Assembly (NCBI GenBank): GCA_951813085.1
Contig: OX638348.1
Span: 1,063,627-1,127,626 of the forward strand
Source of the DNA: an uncultured Opitutaceae bacterium
GTDB lineage: Bacteria > Verrucomicrobiota > Verrucomicrobiia > Opitutales > Opitutaceae
Length of the DNA: 64,000 nucleotides
Direction: 5' to 3'
The translations under genes were made by a program, and so were the position numbers. This document shows, one piece after another, positions 55,769-64,000 of this stretch (within the stretch, counting starts at the first letter, position 1; each line of letters opens with the position of its first letter). Below the pieces are notes generated by a model, which saw only the letters and a list, made by a program, of their open reading frames with translations, ran no database searches and was not told where the DNA came from.

Positions 55769-57217
55769 CTAGACTTCGTCAACGGTTCGAAGCTGCACGC
55801 TGTCGATGACGCGATCGCTGGCGAGGATATCGGATACCAGCACGATTTTGTCGCCTTGTTTCAAGTAGCCTCTTTTGACGAGTTGCTTCATGGCCCGAGC
55901 GACTGTGGCTTCGGGTTCGGTACAGAATATCATCTGAAACGGAACGACGCCGTGGTGCAGGCGAAGCTTCTGTACGGTTTCGACGGAATTCGTAAACGCG
56001 AATATGGGCGAGGTGCGCGGGCGTTGAGCGGATACGCCGCAGGCCATGGAGCCGCTGCGCGTAAAGCAAAGGATGGCGACAGCTTCCAGGGCATTGGCCA
56101 TTACGACAGCGGAATGCTGGATACGCGCTTTATCAGATGCAAGCGTATAGTCCTTGGCGAAATTGAATTTCTTGCCGTGCCTATCGATCGCTTTCGAGAT
56201 CTTGGTGAGCGCCTTGACGCATTCGATCGGATATTTCCCGATGGTGGTTTCACCGGAGAGCATTACGCAATCGGCTTCTTCCTCGATAGCGATGGCTACG
56301 TCGGATACTTCCGCTCGGGTGGGTATCGGGCTGGATATCATCGATTCAAGCATGTGCGTCGCGATAATGACTGGTTTGCCGAGTCGGAGGCAGCTGCGGA
56401 CTGCATTGTGCTGTATAATCGGCAGCGTTTCAAAGGGGCATTCGATTCCAAGATCACCTCGAGCGACCATGAGCCCATCCGATTCCTTGATGATCTCTTC
56501 CAAGTTGGTGATCGCTGACTGATCTTCGATCTTCGCGATGATCCGGGCGTCATGTCCTTCATTCTCGTCAAGGAAATCGCGCAGGAGCTTGATGTCGCTT
56601 TCTTCGCGAACGAAGGATAGGGCGAAGAGATCGACGCCTTCTTCGATCCCGACGAGAGTATCGCGCTTGTCCTTCTCGGTGAGCGCCGGCAGGTTGACTT
56701 TGACCCCAGGCAGATTGATGTGGCGACGGCTGGTCAGTTCACCCGGTATCATGACCTTGCACCGAATCCGCGCATCGTCCTTCTCCAGCACTTCCAGTCG
56801 GATCAATCCATTGTCGACCAGCACTACGCTGCCTACGTCGATGTCATTGACCAGATTCGAGTAGTTTACGTCGACCGAGCGGATCTCTTCGGAATGGGTG
56901 GCGTCTGGCTTTACGGTGAAATCGAAGATCTCGCCTGGAGCGAGCTGGATGGGGCTCTCAACGTCGCCGGTCCGAATCTCCGGACCCTTCACATCCATCA
57001 TGATCGAAATCGGGCGGCCAACCTTTTCTCCGATTGTCCGAATGCGGCCGCACACCATCCGGACATAGTCGTGATCCGCGTGGGCCATATTGATGCGGCA
57101 CACGTCGACAAAGTGCTCCGACATCAATGATTCGAGCATCTCCTCGCTGTCGGTGGAAGGACCGACGGTAAATACGATTTTGGTGCGACGTGGTTGCCGC
57201 TGCGTTTCTTGGGTCAT
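55769..57217 (-). CDS. pyk: Pyruvate kinase
   Basis: A 482-residue pyruvate kinase, catalysing PEP + ADP to pyruvate + ATP. Landmarks: T-K-I-V-F-T-V-G-P-S-T at the start, D-V-K-G-P-E-I-R-T, A-K-I-E-D-Q-S-A and G-D-L-G-I-E (PEP-binding region with the catalytic Lys/Glu), and M-L-S-G-E-T-T-I-G-K-Y-P. The usual A-K-I-E-N reads A-K-I-E-D and R-N-x-x-H after the first strand reads INMAHAD, so some substrate-site residues differ from the E. coli enzymes. ATG 57217 is chosen; the frame extends to 57283 but those residues are not family-like. The upstream gene on the same strand ends 66 bases earlier. Confidence 0.93.
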   Translation of the reverse strand: MTQETQRQPRRTKIVFTVGPSTDSEEMLESLMSEHFVDVCRINMAHADHDYVRMVCGRIRTIGEKVGRPISIMMDVKGPEIRTGDVESPIQLAPGEIFDFTVKPDATHSEEIRSVDVNYSNLVNDIDVGSVVLVDNGLIRLEVLEKDDARIRCKVMIPGELTSRRHINLPGVKVNLPALTEKDKRDTLVGIEEGVDLFALSFVREESDIKLLRDFLDENEGHDARIIAKIEDQSAITNLEEIIKESDGLMVARGDLGIECPFETLPIIQHNAVRSCLRLGKPVIIATHMLESMISSPIPTRAEVSDVAIAIEEEADCVMLSGETTIGKYPIECVKALTKISKAIDRHGKKFNFAKDYTLASDKARIQHSAVVMANALEAVAILCFTRSGSMACGVSAQRPRTSPIFAFTNSVETVQKLRLHHGVVPFQMIFCTEPEATVARAMKQLVKRGYLKQGDKIVLVSDILASDRVIDSVQLRTVDEV

Positions 57218-57283
57218 GGCTGGTGGAGTTGGATGGGATGGAGTGGAAACATTGACTCTAGGAGAGTATCCGCCGCGTTTCAC

Positions 57284-58081
57284 CTAAACCGTTTTCAGAG
57301 CGGAACCTTCGCCGGCTTCAATCGTATCGATCCTGTATCCAGATCGTTGGCGAAGTCCAGAGAAGACATTGTGGATGGCGTCGCTGCTATTGCAGTCGCG
57401 ACTGAGATGGGCGAGGAATACCTGGCTCCAACGCGGATTTTCGATGGACTCGAGCAGTGCGCAAGCGGCGCTGTTGGAAAGGTGACCATGGCGTCCGCTG
57501 ATTCGCTGCTTGATCGACCAGGGCCGTTTTTCGTCGCGCTCCAAGAGCTGTGGGCAGTAGTTCGCTTCTACGATCAAGGTATCGACATCCTTTATACGGT
57601 CTCCGATATGCTGGGGAGCAAATCCCAGGTCCGTTAGCCAGGCCAGGCTGCGGACAGGGGAGAAGAGATCGTCTCCGCGTCCGCTGGTAAACTTGAACCC
57701 TACGGGGTCGTGGGCGTCGTGAGGAACGGAGAAACTCTCGATGGTAAGGTCGCGAAATTGGAAGGTGGCTCCCGTATTGAAAATCTTCCAGTCCGGCTTG
57801 TGCTTGAGCTTGGGCTGCACGGCTTTCGCCGTCATGAGATTCGCATACACGGCGGGATTGTACTTCTTGATGAACGTAGAAATGCCGACCGTATGGTCGC
57901 TATGCTCGTGAGTGATGAATATCACATCGATTTCCTCGGGCGCGACTCCGCGGTCGTCGAGCATTTGGCAAATTCGCTTGCAGCTGAATCCGATATCGAC
58001 GAGCGCTTTGCAACTCTCAGTGATGAGCAATCCGCTATTGCCGGAGCTGCTACTGCCGAGGATCGAGAACTGCATGGACAT
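57284..58081 (-). CDS. MBL-fold metallo-hydrolase, YycJ/WalJ-like
   Basis: A 265-residue metallo-beta-lactamase-fold protein. FSILGSSSSGNSGLL at the start and ITHEHSDHTVGI with the H-x-H-x-D-H metal site are typical of the YycJ/WalJ family; later ligands lie in G-H-L-S-N (His) and A-H-L-S (His). YycJ proteins are thought to be 5'-3' exonucleases or otherwise linked to cell-wall and replication control. It is upstream of pyk on the same strand (66-base gap) and divergent from folE2. Confidence 0.9.
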   Translation of the reverse strand: MSMQFSILGSSSSGNSGLLITESCKALVDIGFSCKRICQMLDDRGVAPEEIDVIFITHEHSDHTVGISTFIKKYNPAVYANLMTAKAVQPKLKHKPDWKIFNTGATFQFRDLTIESFSVPHDAHDPVGFKFTSGRGDDLFSPVRSLAWLTDLGFAPQHIGDRIKDVDTLIVEANYCPQLLERDEKRPWSIKQRISGRHGHLSNSAACALLESIENPRWSQVFLAHLSRDCNSSDAIHNVFSGLRQRSGYRIDTIEAGEGSALKTV

Positions 58082-58197
58082 CGAATGAGCAGTGTTGCGT
58101 TCCGCGAGCGCATTTCAAATAAGAAATCGAGAATATCGAAGACTCCGCAATCGGGTTCCGCTAAGGCCATACGGAGTCCAGGAGCCTGATCGATCTC

Positions 58198-58218
58198 AGG
58201 CAGAGCTTGCCTTTTTTT
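58198..58218 (+). terminator. Terminator-like hairpin in the folE2 leader
   Basis: AGGCA (58198-58202) pairs with TGCCT (58208-58212) around GAGCT and is followed by seven T. No gene on the plus strand ends upstream, so if folE2 is transcribed from near 58100 this would be an attenuator inside its leader. The stem is short, and no riboswitch class was recognised in the flanking sequence. Confidence 0.45.
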
Positions 58219-58375
58219 AAAGGGGCTATCTAGTGGCGGATTGCAAATTTCGGATCGTGACAGGTTGGCGTAGCAAAACGACACCTGCAGCGAATTGGCC
58301 CCTCCGGGCGTCAATAAGGTAGCCGATGGGGAAACTTACCGGCGATCTTCCCGATTGACCGCGTTACGTAAGTTC

Positions 58376-59359
58376 ATGTCTAACAAAGATAAATCGAAAT
58401 TGTATCTGCATAAGTCCGATGATCAGCCGAAGGCTCCGATCGAGCGGTCTTACGATGAGGCGTTCCAGCCGACGGAAGCCTATCGCGCCTCGATGCCGGA
58501 TATTATGGATTCGGTTGAATCGATGGAGGGTGAGGCTGTTCCGATACAACATGTTGGCGTGTCTAATTTCCGGCTTCCCCTGAAGTACCGTCGGGAAGAT
58601 GGAGCGGCGGTTGAATTGGAGACGAGCGTCACTGGCACGGTTTCCTTGGAAGCGAGCCTGAAGGGCATAAACATGTCGCGGATCATGCGTTCGTTCTACG
58701 AACTGAAAGAAGAGGTATTCACTCCTGAAACGCTGAGGAAGGCGCTCGAAATTTTCCGTGAGAAGGTAGAGAGCCTGGATGCGAGGATTGCTTTGTCCTT
58801 CAACTACCCGATCTTGCAGGAAAGCCTGCGAAGCGGACTTTCTGGCTATCAGTACTACAAGAGCGCCTTTGAAGGCCGCCTTGGCAAGAATGGGGTCTTT
58901 CAACGCAGCTTGATTTTCGACTTCGTGTACTCGTCTGCCTGCCCTTGCTCGGCGGAACTGGCGGAACATGCTCGGGATACGCGGGATGCGTATTCGATTC
59001 CGCATTCGCAGCGTAGCAAAGCTCGTATTTGGGTGACGCTCGCCGACGGAGAGGATCTATCCTTGGAAGCGCTGCAGCGGCATTGCGTGAACGCTCTAAA
59101 GACTGAAACGCAAGTGATGGTGAAGCGGGAAGACGAGCAGGCGTTCGCTGAGATGAACGGCGCCTATATCAAGTTCGTCGAAGACGCTGCCCGATCACTG
59201 TTTCAGGAACTGAATGGGGATGCCCGCATTGCGGATTTCCAAATCGCGTGCTCCCACTTGGAGTCGCTCCATTCGCATGATGCAGTTTCCGTCATGTGCA
59301 AGGGGATTGAAGGGGGCTATACAGCGGACTTTTCGGATTTCAATGACTTGATTTGCTAA
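58376..59359 (+). CDS. folE2: GTP cyclohydrolase FolE2 (type IB)
   Basis: A 327-residue enzyme that converts GTP to 7,8-dihydroneopterin triphosphate for folate (and possibly queuosine) synthesis. Family marks are [10 protein letters not shown], the metal Cys in [18 protein letters not shown] and the final [13 protein letters not shown]. FolE2 is metal-promiscuous and is often used under zinc limitation in place of FolE. Start ATG 58376 is chosen because the upstream extension to 58295 is not family-like. The 294-base leader contains a terminator-like hairpin. It is followed by nadA on the same strand. Confidence 0.95.
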   Translation: MSNKDKSKLYLHKSDDQPKAPIERSYDEAFQPTEAYRASMPDIMDSVESMEGEAVPIQHVGVSNFRLPLKYRREDGAAVELETSVTGTVSLEASLKGINMSRIMRSFYELKEEVFTPETLRKALEIFREKVESLDARIALSFNYPILQESLRSGLSGYQYYKSAFEGRLGKNGVFQRSLIFDFVYSSACPCSAELAEHARDTRDAYSIPHSQRSKARIWVTLADGEDLSLEALQRHCVNALKTETQVMVKREDEQAFAEMNGAYIKFVEDAARSLFQELNGDARIADFQIACSHLESLHSHDAVSVMCKGIEGGYTADFSDFNDLIC

Positions 59360-59458
59360 TAGCGTGGCGAAACCGAGGTTCTTTCGGTCGCGTTGCGCAA
59401 CATTAGGTTGCTGATTCGTTTCGAACCCTCCAAGGTTTCCCAGTCATTATTCACCAAA

Positions 59459-60511
59459 ATGTCACTCACGACAGTTGAATCCCCATTCGCGGAAGCGGAA
59501 ATCGAGAATGAAGCGAAGCGTTTGCTCGCCAAGCTAATGCATGTCGAATGCGATTCGCGCCACTCGTGGAATATCGATACGTGCCGTTCGATCGTTCCGC
59601 TTACGCTTGAGATCAATGCGCTGAAAAAGGAGAAGGACGCCGTCATACTTGCCCACTCCTATGTAGAGCCGGAGATCATATATGGCGTGGCGGACTTTTC
59701 GGGGGACTCCTATATGCTTTCGATGAAGGCGAAGGAGGCGAACGCGGAGCGAATTGTATTTTCCGGAGTCGTTTTCATGGCGGAGACGGCAAAGATCCTC
59801 TCGCCCCAGGCTGAGGTGATCGTTCCAGATCGAAACTCCGGGTGCTCGCTCGCGGATTCGTTAACGGGGGCCCAGCTTCGCGAATTGAAGGCAGCCTATC
59901 CCGAGGCAGGCGTGGTCTGCTACATTAATAGCACGGCCGAAGTGAAAGCTGAGTGCGACGTGTGCGTGACTTCGAGCAACGTCTACAAGATCGTGGCTGC
60001 CATGCCTCAAAAGCAGATCCTATTTGTTCCGGACCGGCTCATGGCGGACAACATACGCGTCGAAATGAAGCGGCTTGGGATTGAGAAGGAGATTGTTTCC
60101 TCCGATGGCACCTGCATTGTGCATGACCAATTCGATCCGGAATTGATAACAGAGTCGCGGGCTAAGTTTCCTGGGGTGAAAGTGGTCTCCCATCCCGAGT
60201 GCACGATGGATATCACCAGCGAAAGCGACTATGTTGGCAGCACGGGTGGGATGATGCAGTACGTCAAGCAGACAGAAGCTCCTTATTTCATGATGCTCAC
60301 CGAATGCGGACTGGTCGAGCGCATCGAAGTGGAGAGTCCTGAGAAGCGATTCATTTCAGGATGCAAGCTCTGCCCATTCATGAAAATGAATTCGCTGGAG
60401 AAGATCCGCGATGCCCTGATATCCCCTCAACCCAGTCAGCTAATCGAGTTGGAAGAGGACCTGAGGATAAGGGCGCATCGGTCGATCGATCGCATGTTTG
60501 AAATGAGTTAG
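59459..60511 (+). CDS. nadA: Quinolinate synthase
   Basis: A 350-residue enzyme that condenses iminoaspartate with dihydroxyacetone phosphate to quinolinate. The three Cys that bind the [4Fe-4S] cluster are present: D-R-N-S-G-C-S-L-A, H-P-E-C-T-M-D and S-G-C-K-L-C-P-F-M. The N-terminal L-A-H-S-Y-V-E-P-E-I is also typical. ATG 59459 is the likely start; the frame opens earlier at 59393. Its TAG shares one base with the GTG of nadB, so the two are translationally coupled; the product channels from NadB to NadA. Confidence 0.96.
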   Translation: MSLTTVESPFAEAEIENEAKRLLAKLMHVECDSRHSWNIDTCRSIVPLTLEINALKKEKDAVILAHSYVEPEIIYGVADFSGDSYMLSMKAKEANAERIVFSGVVFMAETAKILSPQAEVIVPDRNSGCSLADSLTGAQLRELKAAYPEAGVVCYINSTAEVKAECDVCVTSSNVYKIVAAMPQKQILFVPDRLMADNIRVEMKRLGIEKEIVSSDGTCIVHDQFDPELITESRAKFPGVKVVSHPECTMDITSESDYVGSTGGMMQYVKQTEAPYFMMLTECGLVERIEVESPEKRFISGCKLCPFMKMNSLEKIRDALISPQPSQLIELEEDLRIRAHRSIDRMFEMS

Positions 60512-62112
60512 TGAATACGATTCGCACAGATTGCCTAGTGATTGGAGCTGGGCTAGCGGGCTGTTCCTATGCTCACTATGCGTCGAAGCTTGGGATGTCA
60601 GTGACCTTGGTATGTTCCGACGAGCTTACCAAAGGAGCGAATAGCCAGTGGGCCCAGGGCGGCATCATATTCGATACCTCGATGAATCCGGACCAGCTCA
60701 AGGCGGACATATTCGCTGCGTCCGACGGGACGTCCAATCCGGAAGCGGTGGAATCGCTAGTCACCCATGGACAGGAGGCGGTACAGTCCCTGTTGCTCGA
60801 CGAGCTCGATGTCCCTTTCGACCGGGAAGAGAGCGGCGATTTGAAGTACACCCGCGAGGGAGGGCACTCCGATAAGCGAATCATATTTTCCAAGGACCTC
60901 ACGGGTCGGGCCATCCTGACGAATATGCATGACCATGTGATGAAGCTCGATCGCGTGTCAGTACTTACGAATACAGTTGCGGTCGATTTGTTAACGCTTT
61001 CGCACAATTCGGTTGATTCGCAGGACAAGTACAAGCCCATCACATGCATTGGAGCGTATGTATTGGATACGCAAACCGGTGAGATTCGAGCGATAATCGC
61101 CGAGAAAACGATACTGGCTACAGGGGGCGTAGGCCAAATCTACCAAAATACCACGAATCAAAGGGGAGTCGTTGGGCATGGAGTGGCGATGGCGAAACGC
61201 GTCGGAGCTCGCGTAATTGATCTCGAATATATTCAGTTTCATCCGACCGTTTTCTTAAAGAAAAATTGCCCCTTGTTCTTGGTTTCAGAAGCAGTGCGGG
61301 GCGAGGGCGGCGTTCTCGTCAATGCGCAAGGTAGGCTGTTCATGGATACCGTGCATCCTATGAAGTCGCTAGCGCCTCGCGATATCGTTGCCCGCGCGAT
61401 TCATCAAGAATTGATCGCCTCTGGAGAGAATTGCGTCTACATCGACCTTTCTTCGATGAAGGGGGACTTCATAAAGGAGCGTTTTCCCTCAATTTATCGT
61501 CGCTGCTTGAACAGTGGGGTGGATATTTGCGTGGAACCGATTCCGGTCGCTCCAGCAGCTCACTATTCCTGCGGCGGAGTCTATGCGGATTTGTCGGGGC
61601 GCTCGTCGGTTCAGAACTTGAATGCAGTGGGAGAGACCGCTTGTACGGGCCTGCACGGGGCGAATCGTCTAGCGAGCACCTCATTGCTCGAATGCCTCGT
61701 CTCTGCGAAATTGACAGCTGAGGCGGATGCGAGGGATCTAGAGTCGATGTCCTTTCACCTGCCTGATGTAAGGGCTTGGGAGAGCCCCGATGAAGAGCCA
61801 GACGAGGTACTGATCGAGCAGGATATGCGTCTGATCAAGAGCACCATGTGGAATTACGTGGGCCTGGTGCGTTCAACACGTCGCTTGCAGCGCGCCCGCC
61901 GCATCCTCCTGGAGCTCGACCAGGAGATAAGTGAGTTCTATTCCGGCAATCGGTTGACGCGCTCCTTGATTGACTTGCGCAATGCCGTGAAGACAGCGCT
62001 CTTGGTAGTGCACGCCGCTAGCCTCAACTCCAAGAGCAAGGGGAGCCACTACGTCTCTCCCGAGGATGAGGAGATCGAGATTCCGATGGTTCCTCTCGAG
62101 GAGCTCAAATAA
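60511..62112 (+). CDS. nadB: L-aspartate oxidase
   Basis: A 533-residue FAD enzyme oxidising L-aspartate to iminoaspartate. The dinucleotide-binding motif V-I-G-A-G-L-A-G is at residues 11-18, followed by Q-W-A-Q-G-G-I, the active-site region E-G-G-H-S-D-K-R-I-I, and late P-A-A-H-Y-S-C-G-G and HGANRLASTSLLECLV. The start is GTG, sharing one base with the nadA stop codon. Length and motifs are normal. With nadA here and nadC at 44.5 kb, the de novo NAD pathway is complete in this window. Confidence 0.96.
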   Translation: MNTIRTDCLVIGAGLAGCSYAHYASKLGMSVTLVCSDELTKGANSQWAQGGIIFDTSMNPDQLKADIFAASDGTSNPEAVESLVTHGQEAVQSLLLDELDVPFDREESGDLKYTREGGHSDKRIIFSKDLTGRAILTNMHDHVMKLDRVSVLTNTVAVDLLTLSHNSVDSQDKYKPITCIGAYVLDTQTGEIRAIIAEKTILATGGVGQIYQNTTNQRGVVGHGVAMAKRVGARVIDLEYIQFHPTVFLKKNCPLFLVSEAVRGEGGVLVNAQGRLFMDTVHPMKSLAPRDIVARAIHQELIASGENCVYIDLSSMKGDFIKERFPSIYRRCLNSGVDICVEPIPVAPAAHYSCGGVYADLSGRSSVQNLNAVGETACTGLHGANRLASTSLLECLVSAKLTAEADARDLESMSFHLPDVRAWESPDEEPDEVLIEQDMRLIKSTMWNYVGLVRSTRRLQRARRILLELDQEISEFYSGNRLTRSLIDLRNAVKTALLVVHAASLNSKSKGSHYVSPEDEEIEIPMVPLEELK

Positions 62113-62172
62113 GGCAAATCTGTCCCGCTTTATAATTGCGTACCGCTCTTAATTTAGGAGAGTAGCCGGATT

Positions 62173-62823
62173 ATGGCTACGATTTCAAAGAGCGATTTGC
62201 TTGAGCAATTTAAGTGGCGGTACGCCGTCAAGGAGTTCGATTCCAATCGGAAGATTCCGGCGGAGACTATTGATGCGCTGGAAGAGGCCCTTGTGCTGAC
62301 CCCATCCTCCTTCGGCCTGCAGCCCTGGAAGTTCGTCATCGTGGAGGATCTCGAATTGAAAGAGAAGATGCCGGCGATATCGTGGAATCAGCCTCAGCCG
62401 AAGGATTGCTCTCACATGGTCCTGCTTGCGATAAAGCGCAATTTTACCGAGGCGGATGTTTCCCGTTTCATCGATTGCCTGGCTGCTGCGCGTGGCGTGT
62501 CAGTCGAAAGCCTGGAAGGGTATGCTCAGTTCGCCGGTGGCTTCGTTGCCCAGGGAATAAGCGAAGGCTGGATTGAAGCCTGGTCCACTCACCAGGTTTA
62601 CATCGCCATTGGTCAATTGATGGCGAGCGCGGCGTTGCTCGGAGTCGATGCCTGCCCTATGGAAGGGATACAGGGGGATGAGTACGATGCTCTGCTCGGA
62701 TTTGACGGCATTGAATATCACGTCGTGCTCGGATGCGCGATGGGATATCGCTCGGAGTCCGATAAGTATGCGACACTGCCCAAAGCTCGTTATTCTAAGT
62801 CAGAAGTAATCGAGCGTCGCTGA
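62173..62823 (+). CDS. Nitroreductase family NAD(P)H-dependent oxidoreductase
   Basis: A 216-residue flavoprotein of the NfsB-like group. W-R-Y-A-V-K-E-F-D at the start binds the FMN phosphate, LTPSSFGLQPWKFVIVED is the family signature, and A-L-L-G-V-D-A-C-P-M-E-G follows. Substrate unknown (quinones, nitroaromatics or flavin). AGGAG at 62157-62161 may act as its ribosome binding site. It lies between nadB and dapL on the same strand. Confidence 0.92.
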   Translation: MATISKSDLLEQFKWRYAVKEFDSNRKIPAETIDALEEALVLTPSSFGLQPWKFVIVEDLELKEKMPAISWNQPQPKDCSHMVLLAIKRNFTEADVSRFIDCLAAARGVSVESLEGYAQFAGGFVAQGISEGWIEAWSTHQVYIAIGQLMASAALLGVDACPMEGIQGDEYDALLGFDGIEYHVVLGCAMGYRSESDKYATLPKARYSKSEVIERR

Positions 62824-62938
62824 GACTGTCCTGTGCGGAGTGGCAGCAAAACGGACTGCGCGTTCCACGCCTCAGTGATTGACAGAGGCCAATCTTTTCC
62901 GAGTCTCCTGAAGGCTCAAAATTACGACTGTTAGAATC

Positions 62939-64000
62939 ATGATCCGCATCAACGAAAATTACCTGAAGCTGAAAGCCTCCTATCTCTTTTCGGATATCGC
63001 CAAGCGCATAGCCACGTATCAGGAAGCGAATCCTGATAGCTCGATTATCAAGCTGGGAATTGGAGATGTCACCGAACCATTGCCCGAGACCTGTCGGGTG
63101 GCCTTCCATGCAGCGATTGACGAGATGGGGACTCATGCGGGCTTTCACGGCTACGGGCCGGAGCAGGGGTACGCATTCTTGAGAGAAGCGATTGCGGCTA
63201 ATGATTTTCAGTCCCGAGGGGCGGACATATCGGCCGATGAAGTATTCGTTAGCGATGGAGCCAAGTGCGATAGCGGCAATTTCCAGGAAATATTCGCTGA
63301 CAACATCAAGATCGCCGTTCCGGATCCAATGTATCCAGTTTATGTAGACACGAATGTGATGGCGGGTCGAACTGGTGAGAACGTAAATGATCGGTACGAG
63401 GGATTCGTCTATCTCGAATCGACTCCGGAAAATGGCTATGTGCCGACGATCCCGAGCGAACCCGTGGACCTGGTCTATCTCTGTTTTCCAAACAATCCTA
63501 CCGGAGCGGCTGCCACCAGGGAGCAGCTGACGGCCTGGGTTGACTACGCTAAGGCGTCAGGCGCCTTGATCTTGTTCGACGCTGCCTATGCAGGCTTTGT
63601 TCGAGACGAGTCGCTTCCTCAGAGCATTTACGAAATCGAAGGCGCTAAAGAGGTGGCCATAGAATTTCGCAGCTTCTCGAAGAACGCAGGATTTACAGGA
63701 ACACGTTGCGCCTATACGATTGTCCCTAAGGATTTGAAGGCGGAGGATTCTTCTGGGGCGATGCATTCCGTTCATGCTCTATGGAATCGGCGTCACTGCA
63801 CCAAGTTCAATGGCGTTTCCTATCCGGTTCAAAAAGCGGCTGAGGCCGTCTACAGCGATGCGGGCAAGGCCGAGGTCAAGGCGTTGACGGATTTCTACCT
63901 TGCGAACGCTAAGATCGTACGTTCGGAGATCGAGTCGCTTGGCCTCTCTTGTGTGGGAGGCGACAATTCGCCTTACGTTTGGATCAATGCAAATCGGCCT
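62939..64000 (+). CDS. dapL: LL-diaminopimelate aminotransferase (5' part)
   Basis: The frame starts at ATG 62939 and is still open at the right edge, giving 354 of about 410 residues. DapL makes LL-diaminopimelate directly from tetrahydrodipicolinate in lysine and peptidoglycan synthesis; it is characteristic of Chlamydiae, Verrucomicrobia and plants. Marks: [20 protein letters not shown] at the start, [24 protein letters not shown]-like L-C-F-P-N-N-P-T-G, and the PLP lysine in [12 protein letters not shown]. No lesion is seen. Confidence 0.96.
   Translation, partial: MIRINENYLKLKASYLFSDIAKRIATYQEANPDSSIIKLGIGDVTEPLPETCRVAFHAAIDEMGTHAGFHGYGPEQGYAFLREAIAANDFQSRGADISADEVFVSDGAKCDSGNFQEIFADNIKIAVPDPMYPVYVDTNVMAGRTGENVNDRYEGFVYLESTPENGYVPTIPSEPVDLVYLCFPNNPTGAAATREQLTAWVDYAKASGALILFDAAYAGFVRDESLPQSIYEIEGAKEVAIEFRSFSKNAGFTGTRCAYTIVPKDLKAEDSSGAMHSVHALWNRRHCTKFNGVSYPVQKAAEAVYSDAGKAEVKALTDFYLANAKIVRSEIESLGLSCVGGDNSPYVWINANRP

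Overview
The window looks like a chromosomal segment of a marine-type member of the Verrucomicrobiota, most likely class Opitutia (Pelagicoccus or Puniceicoccales-like). This is inferred from gene content, not from a marker gene: LL-diaminopimelate aminotransferase (DapL), a Chlamydia-like class Ic ribonucleotide reductase, a PVC-type propeller/HEAT/cytochrome c dehydrogenase, sulfatases, a Tat-exported Gfo/Idh/MocA oxidoreductase, FolE2 and a FloA/NfeD operon. No rRNA, CRISPR array or complete prophage was seen.

Layout. (1) 1-7.2 kb: end of a zinc-type dehydrogenase, a MoxR/DUF58/transglutaminase operon on the minus strand, and a fatty acid desaturase. (2) 7.3-30.4 kb: an accessory region between a tRNA-Arg(UCU) gene and nrdA. 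It holds an integrase remnant, two damaged inverted IS3-family copies about 14.4 kb apart, several palindromic repeat families, and polysaccharide-degradation cargo (sulfatases, a carbohydrate esterase, dimethylformamidase-like and PQQ-propeller proteins). Most genes here are broken by frameshifts, nonsense codons or fusions. The apparently intact ones are one sulfatase, the PVC dehydrogenase, a four-helix-bundle (S23) gene, the Gfo/Idh oxidoreductase, a VapB-like antitoxin, a lone KAP-family NTPase, a lipoprotein and an acetylesterase. (3) 30.4-35.2 kb: nrdB-nrdA behind two well-spaced NrdR boxes. (4) 35.3-43.4 kb: a five-gene minus-strand operon of ABC ATPase, ABC permease, GldG-like protein, DUF4340 protein and AsmA-like protein. 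(5) 43.5-64 kb: housekeeping genes: nadC-birA, an epimerase, the nfeD-nfeD-floA cluster, a DUF255 thioredoxin-domain protein, a GT-C membrane protein with a DUF2064 glycosyltransferase, a YycJ-like hydrolase followed by pyruvate kinase, folE2, nadA-nadB, a nitroreductase, and dapL running off the right edge.

Functionally the core parts cover NAD synthesis (nadA, nadB, nadC), dNTP synthesis and its NrdR control, lysine/peptidoglycan precursor synthesis (dapL) and membrane-domain organisation (floA/nfeD). The accessory region reads as a decaying island of sulfated-polysaccharide use that has repeatedly received and lost mobile DNA. The points I would look at first are: the AT-rich KAP NTPase gene inserted into the end of a PQQ-propeller gene; the S23 gene enclosed by inverted TTAATC-rich arrays with an apparently empty copy 1.7 kb away; the R2 protein with leucine in place of the radical tyrosine; catalytic-residue losses shared by both IS copies; birA with no ordinary start codon next to a dispersed repeat; and a second I-C-E-S-C-Q-stop just after nrdA.
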